Shown: one piece after another, positions 16,955 to 26,740 of the stretch
Layout: every line of letters starts with the position of its first letter
How positions within the stretch are numbered: position 1 is the stretch's first letter
Origin: Gemmatimonadota bacterium
Lineage (GTDB): Bacteria > Gemmatimonadota > Gemmatimonadetes > Gemmatimonadales > GWC2-71-9
Direction of reading: 5' to 3'
DNA: 64,000 bases
Assembly (NCBI GenBank): GCA_016713435.1
Contig: JADJPD010000003.1
Coordinates: forward strand, 496,001 to 560,000
Notes under the pieces: model-generated
The model's input: only the letters and a program-made list of their open reading frames with translations
What the model was told of the DNA's origin: nothing
Databases searched by the model: none
Translations under genes and position numbers: made by a program

Positions 16955-17399
16955 ATGCCCACCCGCCGCGCCACCGCCAGCCGACCTCGACCGTCTCGTC
17001 CCGCTCTTCGAGGGCTACCGCCAGTTCTACGGGGAGGCGCCCGATCCGGCCACGAGCCGCGCCTTCCTGGCCGAGCGGCTGGCGCGGGGCGAGTCGGTGG
17101 TGTTCCTCGCGGAGGAGGACGGCACGGCCGTCGGCTTCACGCAGCTCTATCCCATCTTCTCCTCCACCCGCTGCCGGCGGCTCTGGCTGCTCAACGACCT
17201 CTTCGTCTCGCCGGCGGCGCGGCAGCAGGGCACGGGGCGGGCGCTGCTCGAGGCGGCGCGGGCGTTTGCGGTGGAGACCGGGGCGGTGGGCCTCGAGCTG
17301 ATGACCGCGCGCACCAACAGCACAGCCCAGCGGCTCTACGAGTCGCTGGGCTGGCAGCTGGACCAGGTGTACCTGCACTACGAGCTCGGGGTGGCCTGG
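16955..17399 (+). pseudogene. GNAT acetyltransferase with frameshift and lost 3' end
   Basis: It starts 2 nt after the acyltransferase with ATG 16955 (MPTRRATA). After about 16979 the frame must change by one base to continue as ADLDRLVPLFEGYRQFYGEA. The GNAT core is good: FTQLYPIFSS, LWLLNDLFVSPAARQQGTGR (acetyl-CoA loop, Q/RxxGxG/A), then TARTNSTAQRLYESLGW. The frame then enters a G-rich stretch at 17400-17655 with no credible stop. The extra base and the corrupted end both look like assembly errors, so the real gene of about 150 residues is likely functional. It acetylates a small molecule that cannot be named. Confidence 0.72.
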
Positions 17400-17655
17400 C
17401 CCCGGGCTCGGGGCGGCGGGGGGGGGGGGGCCCGCGGTCACCCGCGTCCGCATCCGTCCACAGGGCGGCGGGGGGCCTTTCTGCGGGCTTGTGATCGTGG
17501 GCCCCCTCCTTCCCGGGCCCGGGGCCGCGGGCCTCCCGCCGGCGGCCTGGCCCGGCGCGGGGCCGGCCCGCCCTCGGGCGGTGCTCGCCTGGCCCCCCCA
17601 CTGCCCGCTCCCCCCCCCCGGGGGGGGGGGTGGGGGGGGGGCGGGCGCCCCGGGC
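17400..17655. other. G/C homopolymer-rich junction between convergent genes
   Basis: The stretch contains a run of about 13 G near 17420 and a C10-G11-T-G10 tract near 17610-17641. Almost no A or T occurs in places. It separates the 3' ends of the GNAT gene and the membrane gene at 17656. Frames through it have no family resemblance. It looks like poor-quality assembled sequence. Confidence 0.6.
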
Positions 17656-18303
17656 TCACGACACCACCACCACCGCGGTGACCACCAGCGCCCCCGCCCA
17701 GAGCAGGTCGAGGTTGACCCACGCCGTCCGGAGGAGCCGCAGGCCGAGCTTGTGGTACACCACGACGGCGAGGAGGCCGGTCACGAGGAGATAGCCGGCG
17801 GTGTGGATGGCGGTGGCGAGGAGCGCGTCGTGCGCGGGCGAGGCGACGAGCGACGCCCGCTGCGGCAGGTGGTGATGGGCATGCGACGGCGCGAGGTCCT
17901 CGCTGAGCAGCACCGGGACCACCATGAGCCCCGCCCCGTGCGCCGAGGCCATCAGGAAGGACCAGACGGCGAGTTCCGGCTGGCTCACGCGCATCCCGCC
18001 GAAGCGGGGATGGCGATTGAGCAGCACCCGATGCAGCGCGAAGCCGAGCAGCAGCGCCGCCACCCCCCACCTGAGCACCCCAAGCGGCAGCACTGCGCCA
18101 AGCGCGGCCGCCACGGCCACGGCGAGCGCCACCGCGGCCGCGTGCCCCGCGGCGAGCGGGCCGAGCGCGCGCCAGACCGCGGCGCCCCGCCCCTCCTGCA
18201 GGCCGAGCGCCACGGCGAACAGCCAGCCCATGCCGGGGTTGAGGCCGTGGGCGGCGCCGAGCAGGAGCAGCACCAGCCACGGCGCGCCAGTCAGGGCGTG
18301 CAT
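17656..18303 (-). CDS. Six-helix membrane protein next to SBP56
   Basis: This 215-residue integral membrane protein has about six helices. Two similar helix motifs carry conserved His-Gly: LLGAAHGLNPGMGW near the N-terminus and MASAHGAGLMVVPVL in the middle. His-rich SHAHHHLP lies between helices. The layout recalls small metal or sulfur-compound transporters (NicO- or UreH-like), but I cannot assign a family firmly. It starts 7 nt after the SBP56 stop, so the two are almost surely co-transcribed. Confidence 0.65.
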   Translation of the reverse strand: MHALTGAPWLVLLLLGAAHGLNPGMGWLFAVALGLQEGRGAAVWRALGPLAAGHAAAVALAVAVAAALGAVLPLGVLRWGVAALLLGFALHRVLLNRHPRFGGMRVSQPELAVWSFLMASAHGAGLMVVPVLLSEDLAPSHAHHHLPQRASLVASPAHDALLATAIHTAGYLLVTGLLAVVVYHKLGLRLLRTAWVNLDLLWAGALVVTAVVVVS

Positions 18304-18310
18304 CCCCGGG

Positions 18311-19721
18311 TCACGAGTAGCAGAAGGAGTCGCTCGACGCGTCGCCGCCCTCGAGGCGCACCTGGTGCGGGCGCATGCCCTGCTCCAGCTCCACGAGGAA
18401 GCGCGGGTCGAGCGCCAGGCCGCCGGCGGGGTCGGCGTCGAGCTTGGTCATCCAGCCCTTGATGCCGTCGGGATAGAACTGCGCGTCCCACGGCGAGTAG
18501 AGCGCGTTGGTGAGGTAGACGCGCTTCCCGTCGCGGCTCACCTCCACCATCTGCGGGCCGCCGTTGAGCGGACGGGCCGGAGCCGAGGGATGCGGCGCCC
18601 GGCGCACGATGCCGCCGATCCGCTGCACCGCCGTCAGGCGCGGGTGGAAGGGGTCGCTCACGTCGTACTGGCGCAGCTCGCCGGTGCCCCAGTTCGACAC
18701 GTAGAGCATGCGGTCGTCCACCGAGAGGTTGATGTCGGTGATGAGCGGCGGCACCGCCTTGAACCCCTGCAGGATCGGTGGCAGGTCCGCCGGGTCGGCG
18801 GGCTCGGCGGGGATGGTGATGACCTTCTGTGCCTTCCACGCCCCGTGCCCGTGCCTGCCCTCGTTGTACCAGAGCCACACCGACGCCGACAGGTCGGCGA
18901 GCGAGATCACCACACCCACGAAGCCGTACGGCTTGGTGGGATTGTGCGCCGGCCGGAGCTCGAGGACCATCTGCTGCTCGGCGCCCAGGTCGATGGCCTG
19001 CTTGTGCTCCCGGGTGCGAAGGTCCCAGACATGGAGCTGGTGGCCGTACTTGCCGGCCAGGAGGAGCTCGGGGTTCAGGCCCTGCGACACCATGCTGGGC
19101 GTGCCCCACTCGCTGGTGATCATGGTGTCCTGGCCCAGGTGCCAGAAGAAGTCGTACGAGAGGTGCTGCGGCCCGCGCGCCTTCTCCCAGCGGCCCTTGA
19201 GCTCGAAGGTCTGGTGGTCGAGCATGAAGATGCCACCCGGCCCGCCGCCGTCCGGCGTGCCGAGGGCGTTCATGTAGATGCCGTCGGGGCCGCAGTGCAC
19301 GGTGTGCGGCGCGGCGTACCCGGTCTTGGCGTGGACCTCGCTCCCCTCGATGACCTTGATGAGTTCGGGCTGCCGCGGGTTGGGCCGGGTGTCCAGGACG
19401 TGGATGCGCGAGCTGTGGGTGCCCGGGACCACGAGGTAGCGGCGCTCGGTGTGCGCGTGCGGCGCGTAGGGGCAGAGGTGCGAGCTGCAGGCGTTCCAGC
19501 CGAAGTGGTGGAGCTCGTTGTCGCCCTGCGGGAACTCCGTCTGGCCGATGAGCCGTCCGTAGCTCTTCGAGGCCGGGTCGGTGTCCACCACACCGATCGC
19601 GTCGCCGTGGCCGTTGGGTGTGGGGTTCAGCATCGCCACGTAGGCCAGCGTCTCCGGGCGGTGCCTCGGCGGCCAGCGTGGGGGAGGGGTAGAACGTGGG
19701 ATCGGGCTTCCACTGGGGCAT
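18311..19721 (-). CDS. SBP56 selenium-binding/methanethiol oxidase-like protein (frameshift)
   Basis: Members of the SBP56 family are about 460 residues; bacterial MtoX oxidises methanethiol. The N-terminus MPQWKPDPTFYPSPTLAAEAP starts at 19721. One extra G at about 19655 breaks the frame, and the protein continues as ETLAYVAMLNPTPNGHGDAI. Family hallmarks: NELHHFGWNACSSHLCPYAP, VVPGTHSSRIHVLDT, PHTVHCGPDGIYMNALG, ITDINLSVDDRMLYVSNWG, and the C-terminal PHQVRLEGGDASSDSFCYS. These conserved His and Cys residues are all present. A membrane protein gene follows in the operon. The shift is in a CCCGG context and is likely a sequence error. Confidence 0.9.
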
Positions 19722-19900
19722 GGCGCGCCTCCGGCTCAGGATCGGGCAGCTGTCGGGAACTGCCCTGGAAGAGCGCGGAACGGGACATCAGGGCCCATCC
19801 GGAGCTCGTGGCGCGAGCCGCGGGAGCGGCGCGGGAGAACGCAACGGCACCCACAGGGAAGAGGCAGAGAGTCACGGGGGATCGAGCCCGGCCCGCAGCC

Positions 19901-19937
19901 GCTCTGCGGCCCCGCCCCCGCGCCTCTGCGGTGAAAC
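19901..19937. repeat. Family C arm, partial copy
   Basis: The segment GCTCTGCGGCCCCGC followed by GCGCCTCTGCGGTGAA matches the right arm of the element at 55411-55642. A clear left arm is missing. It lies upstream of the kinase gene and suggests that longer kinase starts are wrong. Confidence 0.55.
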
Positions 19938-19980
19938 AAGGCACCCCTCCCTAGCCGGCACCGAGCAGCGCGGTACTCTG

Positions 19981-22386
19981 GTGGCACCATCGGCCCATTT
20001 CCGACCCTCCGCACCGCCTCCCCCCGAGCAGCGAATCGGGCCGTATCGCCTCGGCGCGCTGGTGGGCACGGGCGGGATGGGGGTGGTGTACGCGGCGGAG
20101 CGGGAGGGGCCGGATTACGTGCAGCGGGTGGCGCTCAAGCTGATCCGCGCCGGCTTCGCTGACCCGAAGCTCGAGGAACGGCTGCGGCGGGAGCGGCGCA
20201 TCCTGGCGCGGCTCGAGCATCCGGGCATCGCGCGGTTCATCGATGGCGGGACCACGGCCACGGGACAGTCGTTCTTCGCCATGGAGTTCGTGGACGGGAC
20301 GACGCTGCTGCCGTACTGCGCCGAGCAGGCGCTCGACGTGCCGGCGCGCCTGCGGCTCTTCCTGCAGGTGGCGGACGCACTTCACTACGCGCACCAGCAG
20401 CTGGTGGTCCACGGCGACCTCAAGCCGGGCAACATCCTCGTCACCCCGGACGGCCACGCCAAGCTGCTCGACTTCGGCATCGCAGAACTCCTCGATGCCG
20501 GCGCGCCGGCCGACGCGGGCCCGCGCAGCACGCCCTGGCTCACCCCCGCCTACGCCAGCCCCGAGCAGGTCCGCGGCGAGCGCCTCACCACGCTGGCGGA
20601 CGTCTACTCGCTCGGCGTGGTGCTCTATGAGCTGCTCACCGGACGCCTGCCCTACCCCGTGCTCGGCGCCGGTGCCGCCGAGGTGGCGCAGGTGATCGGC
20701 GCGGTGGAGCCGGTCCGCCCGAGCCACGCCGTGACCGACCCCACGACGCGCCGCACCCTCGCCGGCGACCTCGACACCATCCTGCTCACCGCGCTCGCCA
20801 AGGAGCCGGCCCGCCGCTATGCGTCGGTGGCGGAGTTCGCCGCCGACCTGCGCCGCCACCTCGACGGCGAGCCGGTGCTGGCCCGGGCACCGAGTGCGCG
20901 GTATCGCCTGGGCAAGTTCATCCGCCGGCACCGGGCCAGCGTGGCGGGGGCGGGACTGGTGCTGCTGTCGCTGGTGGCGGGGATCGCGGCCACCGCCTGG
21001 CAGGCGCGCGTGGCGGGCCGGGAGCGCGACGCCGCCGAGGCCGCCCGGCGCCGCGCCGAGGAGGTGAGCGACTTCCTCGTGGGGCTGGTGGAGGCGAGCG
21101 ACCCGCGCCGCTCCTATTTCGACAGCCTGGCCGCGCGCAGCATGCTCACCGAGGGGCTGGCGCGGGTGGACCGGCTGGACCGGGAACCACTGCTGCAGGC
21201 GCGCATGCTCGACGCGCTGAGCCGGATCCAGATGTCATTCAGCGACTTCGACGCCGCGCTCGGGCTGCAGCAGCGCGCCCTGGCCCTCCGCCGCGCCACG
21301 CTCGGGGAGCGTCACGCCGACGTGGCGGCGAGCTACGAGGCGATGGCCCTCACGCTGCGGCAGCAGGGGCGGCTGGCGCCGGCGGAATCGCTCATCGGGC
21401 TGGCGCTGGCGCTCGATCGGGCGGTGCTGCCGCCGGACGCGCCCGCGCTGGCCCGCACCCTGCTCACCGCCACCAACATCGCGGTGGCCCTTGGCCCGCT
21501 CGACCGCGCCCAGGGGTACGCCGAGGAGGCCTACCACATCATGCGGCGGGTGCCGCCGGGCCAGGAGGTGCTCGGCGCCGAGGCGATCCGGGTGATGGGC
21601 TCGGTGCTGCGCCGCCGCGGCCAGCTCGACTCGGCCGAGCTGGTCTTCCGGGAGTACGTGACGTTTCACGAGCGCCACTTCGGCCCCAACTCCGCCGCCA
21701 CCGCGCTTTCCCTGACGCACCTCGGCGACCTCTACGCCGAGGCGCTCGGCCGGCCCGCCGAGGCGGAGAGCCTCTACAACCGGAGCCTCACCCTGCAGGC
21801 CGCGACCCTGGGGCCACTGCACCCGTCCACGGTGCACGCGCGCGGCAGCCTCGCCGCCTTGCTCGGCGGGCGGGGCGAGTTCGACCGGGCGGAATCGCTG
21901 TACCTCGCGAACGTCGAGGTGCTGGCGCGCTCCGTGGGGCGGGAGAGTGAATCCACGGGGCAGGAGCTCGACAAGCTCTCGGCCTTGATGATGGCGGCGG
22001 GGCGGCCCGCAAGAGCGAGGACGTACTCGGAGCGCGCGGTGGCCGCGCGGGTGGGCACGGGAGGCGGGGATCCCGGGATGTCGGCCTCGCTGGGCGGGCT
22101 GGCGCGGGCGGAGGCGGCCCTGGGCCGGGGCCGGCGGGGCCTCCGGCTGGCCGAGTCGTCGCTGGCCATCCGCCGCCGGGCCTTCGGCGACAGCGCCCCC
22201 CAGGTGACCGGGGGCTACGAACTGCTCGCCACGCTGCACGCCCGGCTCGGGCACGGGCGCGTGGCGGAGTCGCTCTACACGTTGCAGCTGGGAATCATGC
22301 GCCGGTACCTGCCGCCGGACCACGCGGAGCTCCGCCGCGTCCAGGCCCTGCTCCGCGGCCCGCCCGCCGAGCCGGAGCGGCCCTGA
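19981..22386 (+). CDS. Ser/Thr protein kinase with TPR-type C-terminal domain
   Basis: From GTG 19981 this is 801 residues. The kinase domain covers about residues 18-290: P-loop LVGTGGMGVVYAAE, VALK lysine, catalytic HGDLKPGN (HGD in place of HRD), DFGIAE, and ASPEQVRGE. A single transmembrane helix follows near residue 320 (VAGAGLVLLSLVAGIAATAW). The outer part is built of TPR-like helices (ARLGHGRVAESLYTLQL). This is the PknB/Pkn-type sensor layout common in this phylum, often linked to ECF sigma factors; none is adjacent here. The GTG was chosen because the sequence before it is repeat DNA. Confidence 0.85.
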   Translation: MAPSAHFRPSAPPPPEQRIGPYRLGALVGTGGMGVVYAAEREGPDYVQRVALKLIRAGFADPKLEERLRRERRILARLEHPGIARFIDGGTTATGQSFFAMEFVDGTTLLPYCAEQALDVPARLRLFLQVADALHYAHQQLVVHGDLKPGNILVTPDGHAKLLDFGIAELLDAGAPADAGPRSTPWLTPAYASPEQVRGERLTTLADVYSLGVVLYELLTGRLPYPVLGAGAAEVAQVIGAVEPVRPSHAVTDPTTRRTLAGDLDTILLTALAKEPARRYASVAEFAADLRRHLDGEPVLARAPSARYRLGKFIRRHRASVAGAGLVLLSLVAGIAATAWQARVAGRERDAAEAARRRAEEVSDFLVGLVEASDPRRSYFDSLAARSMLTEGLARVDRLDREPLLQARMLDALSRIQMSFSDFDAALGLQQRALALRRATLGERHADVAASYEAMALTLRQQGRLAPAESLIGLALALDRAVLPPDAPALARTLLTATNIAVALGPLDRAQGYAEEAYHIMRRVPPGQEVLGAEAIRVMGSVLRRRGQLDSAELVFREYVTFHERHFGPNSAATALSLTHLGDLYAEALGRPAEAESLYNRSLTLQAATLGPLHPSTVHARGSLAALLGGRGEFDRAESLYLANVEVLARSVGRESESTGQELDKLSALMMAAGRPARARTYSERAVAARVGTGGGDPGMSASLGGLARAEAALGRGRRGLRLAESSLAIRRRAFGDSAPQVTGGYELLATLHARLGHGRVAESLYTLQLGIMRRYLPPDHAELRRVQALLRGPPAEPERP

Positions 22387-22647
22387 GGGCGGAAGCAGGC
22401 CATGGAGACCTGCCGCAGACTCACCTGCCAGCCATCACCCCGAGCGCATCTCATTCGCTGGTTGAACTGCATGGTCTGGCACGCTGGCCCACGACAGGCC
22501 CCCATGGGGCGCGTGGTATGTCGGAAGGGAGAGACGCGAAGGAGACGACCGGGGGAGCGCGCACGCACACGCCGCCATTGACTTGCCGCAGCGGCCGTCG
22601 CATGCTGCGACACGCGCAACGCCTGCAACGTCCCCGGTACCCCGCCC

Positions 22648-23613
22648 GTGCCTGACACGACCAGCCACCATCACCGCGCCGCCCGGAGCCGCCGCGCCCG
22701 CCTGGTGCACGCCGCCATCCGCCGGCTGCTCAAGGTGAAGCCGCCGGGCGACGCCCGGACCCTGGCCCGCTGGGCGCGTCACGCCCTCGGCATGCCGGCG
22801 CGGCTCAGCTGGGTGGTGCCGCCGGGGGTGCGGATCACGCCGGCGGCGGCGCCGGCGCGCGGGGAATGGGTGGTGCCCCACGGCGGCGGCGCCCCCGGGG
22901 CGCCGGTGGTGTACTACCTGCACGGCGGCGGCTACGTGGCCTGCTCGCCGGTGACGCACCGGCCCATCACCACCACGCTGGCCCGCCAGCTCCATGCCCG
23001 CGTGTTCGCCCTGGACTACCGGCTGGCGCCGGAGCACCCCTTCCCCGCCGCCCTCGAGGACGCGCTGGCCGGCTACCGCTGGCTGCTGGGCCAGGGGGTG
23101 GATCCCCGCGGCCTGGTGCTGGCCGGCGACTCGGCCGGGGGCGGGCTGGCGCTCGCCACCCTCGTGGCGCTCCGCGATGCGGGCGACCCGCTCCCGGCGG
23201 CCGCCTACCTCCTCTCCCCCTGGACCGACCTCACCGGCACCGGCGAGTCGGTGCGCCGGAACGCCGAGGCCTGCGACACCTTCCAGCCGGCCGACGTGCC
23301 CCGCTTCGCCGCCGCCTACCTCGGCCCCACGCCCCCGGACGACCCGCGCGCCTCGCCGCTCTACGCCGACCTCCGCGGCCTGCCGCCGCTGCTCACCCAG
23401 GTGGGCACCTCCGAGATCCTCTACAGCGACGCCACCCGCCTCCACGACCGGGCCCTCGCCGCCGGGGTGGCCAGCCAGCTCCACACCTACGATGGGGTGC
23501 CGCACGTCTGGCAGGTGCTCGCGTGGGTCCTGCCCGAGGCGCGCTCCGCCCTCGGCGAGGCCGTGGCGTGGATGCGCCGCCGGCTGGCGGACGCCGGCGG
23601 GCGGGTGGTGTGA
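22648..23613 (+). CDS. HSL-family alpha/beta hydrolase (acetyl-esterase-like)
   Basis: This is a 321-residue esterase of the hormone-sensitive-lipase family. The oxyanion-hole motif HGGGYVACS lies at about residue 93, the nucleophile elbow GDSAGGGLAL at about residue 161, and the C-terminal catalytic Asp/His in GTSEILYSDA and DGVPHVWQVL. No signal peptide is evident, and the basic N-terminus (HHHRAARSRRARL) may be mis-started. It uses GTG 22648. The 260 nt before it, from the kinase stop, hold nothing I can support. The ester substrate is unknown. Confidence 0.87.
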   Translation: MPDTTSHHHRAARSRRARLVHAAIRRLLKVKPPGDARTLARWARHALGMPARLSWVVPPGVRITPAAAPARGEWVVPHGGGAPGAPVVYYLHGGGYVACSPVTHRPITTTLARQLHARVFALDYRLAPEHPFPAALEDALAGYRWLLGQGVDPRGLVLAGDSAGGGLALATLVALRDAGDPLPAAAYLLSPWTDLTGTGESVRRNAEACDTFQPADVPRFAAAYLGPTPPDDPRASPLYADLRGLPPLLTQVGTSEILYSDATRLHDRALAAGVASQLHTYDGVPHVWQVLAWVLPEARSALGEAVAWMRRRLADAGGRVV

Positions 23614-23617
23614 CCCA

Positions 23618-23768
23618 GCGGAGAGGTGCGGAGGAAGGGGACCTGCGGAACCACGCAGGCACGGAAGGCACGCCGCAATCGAGCCCGGAGCGGCGCAGTG
23701 CCGCCCCGGCTCAGGTGTCGGGGAGCTCCTCTGAGGGCGGCCGTCTGCGGCTCCGCGCCCCTCCCAGG
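23618..23768. repeat. Family C-like inverted-repeat element
   Basis: Between the convergent esterase and DUF5916 genes, a stem at 23681-23694 with 23700-23712 (GAGCCCGG...CCGGCTC) sits inside weaker outer arms rich in CGGAG and CTCCGCGCC. The same inner GAGCCCGG stem occurs in the 38.1 and 55.4 kb copies. Confidence 0.5.
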
Positions 23769-23795
23769 GAAGCAACCGCGGGCCCGAAGCGAGGC

Positions 23796-26154
23796 TCACC
23801 CGCCGAAGCGGAAGAGATAGCTGCCCTTGAGGAAGAACCCGTCGGCCGTGCGCTCGAGGTTCCGGAAGCGGAACGCCCGGCGGCCCTCCATGGTGCTGCC
23901 GTAGCCGGCGTAGAAGACGGTGCCCGGCACCGGCAGGAAGGAGATCAGCAGGTCGCCGCGGAAGGTGTTGGTCTGCTCCGCCCGGGTGCGCTGGCCGTTG
24001 ATGAGGATGACCCCGCCGGTCCGCTGCTCGTCGCGCAGGCTGTCCTGCTGCTCGGCGTTGTACTCCCCGACCAGGCGGATGAAGAGCGGGCGTGCGCAGC
24101 TGGTACTCGAGCTTGACCCGCGGGATGCGCTGCCGGCCGACGATGCTGCCGTCGCTGCGGCGCTGGTAGCGGTTCTCGCGGTAGCGGGCCTCGAGCCGGA
24201 GCTGGTCGGTGGGACGCCAGGTGACGCCGGCGTCGAGCGAGAGCAGGTTCCCGGAGGCCCATTCGAAGAAGTTCTCGTCCTGCCCCCAAAGAATGAAGAA
24301 GTCGGCGTTGAAGGTGCGGAACTCGGGCGTGCCGAGGGTCAGCACCCAGTCGCGGTTGGGGATCTTCTCCGTGGTGGGGCCGGTGAAGGGGATGGTGTCG
24401 AGGCCCACCCCGCCCGGGCCCGGCACCTCCACCTCGTACCCGCGGTAGAGCCGCGGGTCGTACCCGAACTTCTCGAGCAGGAGCGACGCGCCCGCCGACC
24501 AGCCGCCCCGGAGCCGCGAGTTCAGGTTGAAGTGCAGCAGCTGGTCGCGGAGGCCGCGCCCCTGCGTGAAGTCGTCGTAGCCCCAGCGCCCGATCATCGA
24601 GATGTCGGGCGTGAAGCTCTCCACCAGGCTGCCGGGCCGGCTGTTGATGGTGACCAGGTTCACCAGGTTCAGCGTGGCGTCGCCGTTGCGCGGGATGAAG
24701 CCGCTGCGGGTGCGGAACTGGGGGCTGATGCCGCTCAGGCTCCAGCGGGCGCCGAAGCGGCGCCCGTTGTGGATGAAGCGCGCCTGCCAGATGGGGCCGC
24801 TGTAGGTGGTCCCCAGCTCGTGGGTGCGGCTCTGGCCGTACTGGAAGAGCAGGTTGCTCTTCCCCCGCACCAGGCGGCCGTCCACGGCGAGGACGCGGTT
24901 GCTGTTGCCGCCCTCGACGCGGTCGGTGTACACCGCGCCCAGGCGGGAGCGGCTGCCCACGTTCTGCTGCACCCGCAGCACGTTCATCACCGGGTGGTCG
25001 TCGCCGAAGAGGGAGGCGGCGCGGTCGTCCACGGCGGAGATGAGGCCCACGTCGGCGCCGAGCGCGCGCCCGGTCAGCTTCACGGCCGCCACCGGCTGCA
25101 CCAGGCGCCGGGTGTAGACCAGGTTGTTGGGCGTCTGGAAGAGCTCGAGCCCGTCGAGGAAGAAGGGCCGCTTCTCCGGGAAGAAGACCGCGTCGCGCGG
25201 GTCGAACTGGATCTGGGTGACGTCGGCCTCGACCTGGGAGAAGTCGGGGTTGGCCGAGGCGTTGAGGGTGAGGTCGTTGGTGAGGCCGAGGCGCACGGTG
25301 CCGCCCAGCTCCGGGCCGGCGCGATCGTAGTCCCAGCCACCGGCCTGGTCGCTGCCGTCGAGGCGGCTCACCACCTCGGGCGTCACGTCGAGCGCCAGCC
25401 CGCGCTTCATCCCCGCCAGCCCGGTGAGCCGGCCCGCCTGCGCCAGGAACGAGGCGCTGGCCCGCTCCGCGGGGACCCACGAGTCCTCGAAGCCGGAATG
25501 CTGCACCAGGCGGAGGACGTGGAGCTGCCAGGTCTGCTCGTCGGCCGCCTGGTAGCGCAGGCTCTTGAACGGGATGCGGACCTCGACCTCGTAGCCCCCC
25601 GGCACCAGCCGGCCGCGCGACTGGAACAGGAAGTCGGGCGAGAGGTCCGCCCCCTCGCGCGCCCGCGCCGTGCCGCTGTTGAAGCCGCCGCCGCTCACCA
25701 CCCCGCGCTCGGAGAGCACCCCGTCCGCCTGGACGCCGAGCGGGTTCACCGCGAACATGAACGCCTGCCGGCTGTCGTTGAAGGTGCCGAGGAAGAACTG
25801 GACGTAGTCGTCGGCGAAGATGCGGTCGCGGTCCGCCAGCGTGGCGTGAACCTCGCCGTGCGGCTCGCGCGCGCGGATCCCCAGGTGGATGGCGGAGGGC
25901 GAGTACCAGACCAGGATCTCGGTGGTGTCGACCGCCGGCACCCCGTCGATGGGCTGGAAGTGCGAGAAGCCGGTCAGCACCGCCGCCTGCTGCCACACCG
26001 GCTCGTCGAGGCTGCCGTCGATCACGACCGTCGCCTCCACGCGCGGGGGCGTGACGGCCAGCTGGCGCGCGCGCCCGTCGTGGATGGGCCGGGGATCGGG
26101 CGGGGACACGACGGCAACCGCGCCCTGCAGGAGCGCGAGCAGGCCAAGCAGCAT
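23796..26154 (-). CDS. DUF5916 outer-membrane-type protein with CBM9-like domain (frameshift)
   Basis: This is a secreted protein of about 785 residues. After a short signal peptide, residues 35-220 form a CBM9-like sugar-binding domain (IDGSLDEPVWQQA, VQFFLGTFNDSRQAFMFAVN). The rest is a long beta-rich part typical of DUF5916, with ANPDFSQVEADVTQIQFDPR and FFPEKRPFFLDGLELF, probably an outer-membrane barrel. The frame breaks near 24093 after VKLEYQLRTP, where one extra C is present. Continuing in the other frame gives LFIRLVGEY onward to LKGSYLFRFGG and the stop at 23796-23798. The last beta strand ending in aromatic residues fits a barrel. A role in carbohydrate uptake or sensing is inferred from the family. 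Confidence 0.85.
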
Positions 26155-26279
26155 GGAGGAGATCCGGTTGGAGGCGGTGCACGCCCGGGCGGGGGCCGGG
26201 CGTCCAGTGTTCGCGCCTCGCGTACGCCCCCCCGCCCGGTATAGTTTCCCCGGGACGATACCCTGTCACAGGACGGAAC

Positions 26280-26702
26280 ATGATGCACCGGAAGCTGGCC
26301 ACTGCGGTAGGCGTGCTCGGCCTCATGCTCGTGCTGGTCCCCGCCGCCCACGCCCAGGGCCCCACGAAGGAGCCGACCTTCCAGGACCGGCCGCTGTCAG
26401 CGTGGGTCGAGGACCTCCAGGGCCTGGCGCCCTACACCCGGAACCAGGCGGCGTACGCCATCGCCAACATGGGGCCCGCGGCGGCGAGCGCCGTGCCGGC
26501 GCTCATCGCGGCGCTCGGCGATCCCGAGGCGTCGGTGCGGTTCCCCGTCTGCATCGCCTTCCGCGAGATCGGGCCCGCGGCCAAGGAGGCGGTGCCGGCG
26601 CTGACCAAGGCGCTCGAGGACCGCAACGAGGACGTGGCCGCCATGGCGCGGAAGGCCATCATCAAGATCACGGGCGAGGACCCCGTCCCCTCCGAGGACT
26701 GA
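26280..26702 (+). CDS. Secreted HEAT-repeat protein
   Basis: This 140-residue protein has a signal peptide (VLGLMLVLVPAAHAQG). It contains two or three HEAT repeats, such as NQAAYAIANMGPAAASAVPALIAALGDPEA and KEAVPALTKALEDRNEDVAA. HEAT repeats serve as binding scaffolds; no catalytic motif is present. It is followed after 38 nt by the serine-hydrolase gene and may be co-transcribed with it. Confidence 0.75.
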   Translation: MMHRKLATAVGVLGLMLVLVPAAHAQGPTKEPTFQDRPLSAWVEDLQGLAPYTRNQAAYAIANMGPAAASAVPALIAALGDPEASVRFPVCIAFREIGPAAKEAVPALTKALEDRNEDVAAMARKAIIKITGEDPVPSED

Positions 26703-26740
26703 CCCGCCCGCCCGTGCTCCACCCGACGCCGAGGGGCCCG

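Noticed and set aside
22435..23795. Continuation of the DUF5916 frame to 22435
   Set aside because: After about 24093 this frame is a shadow of the opposite-strand esterase. The true C-terminal strand ends at 23796 in another frame.
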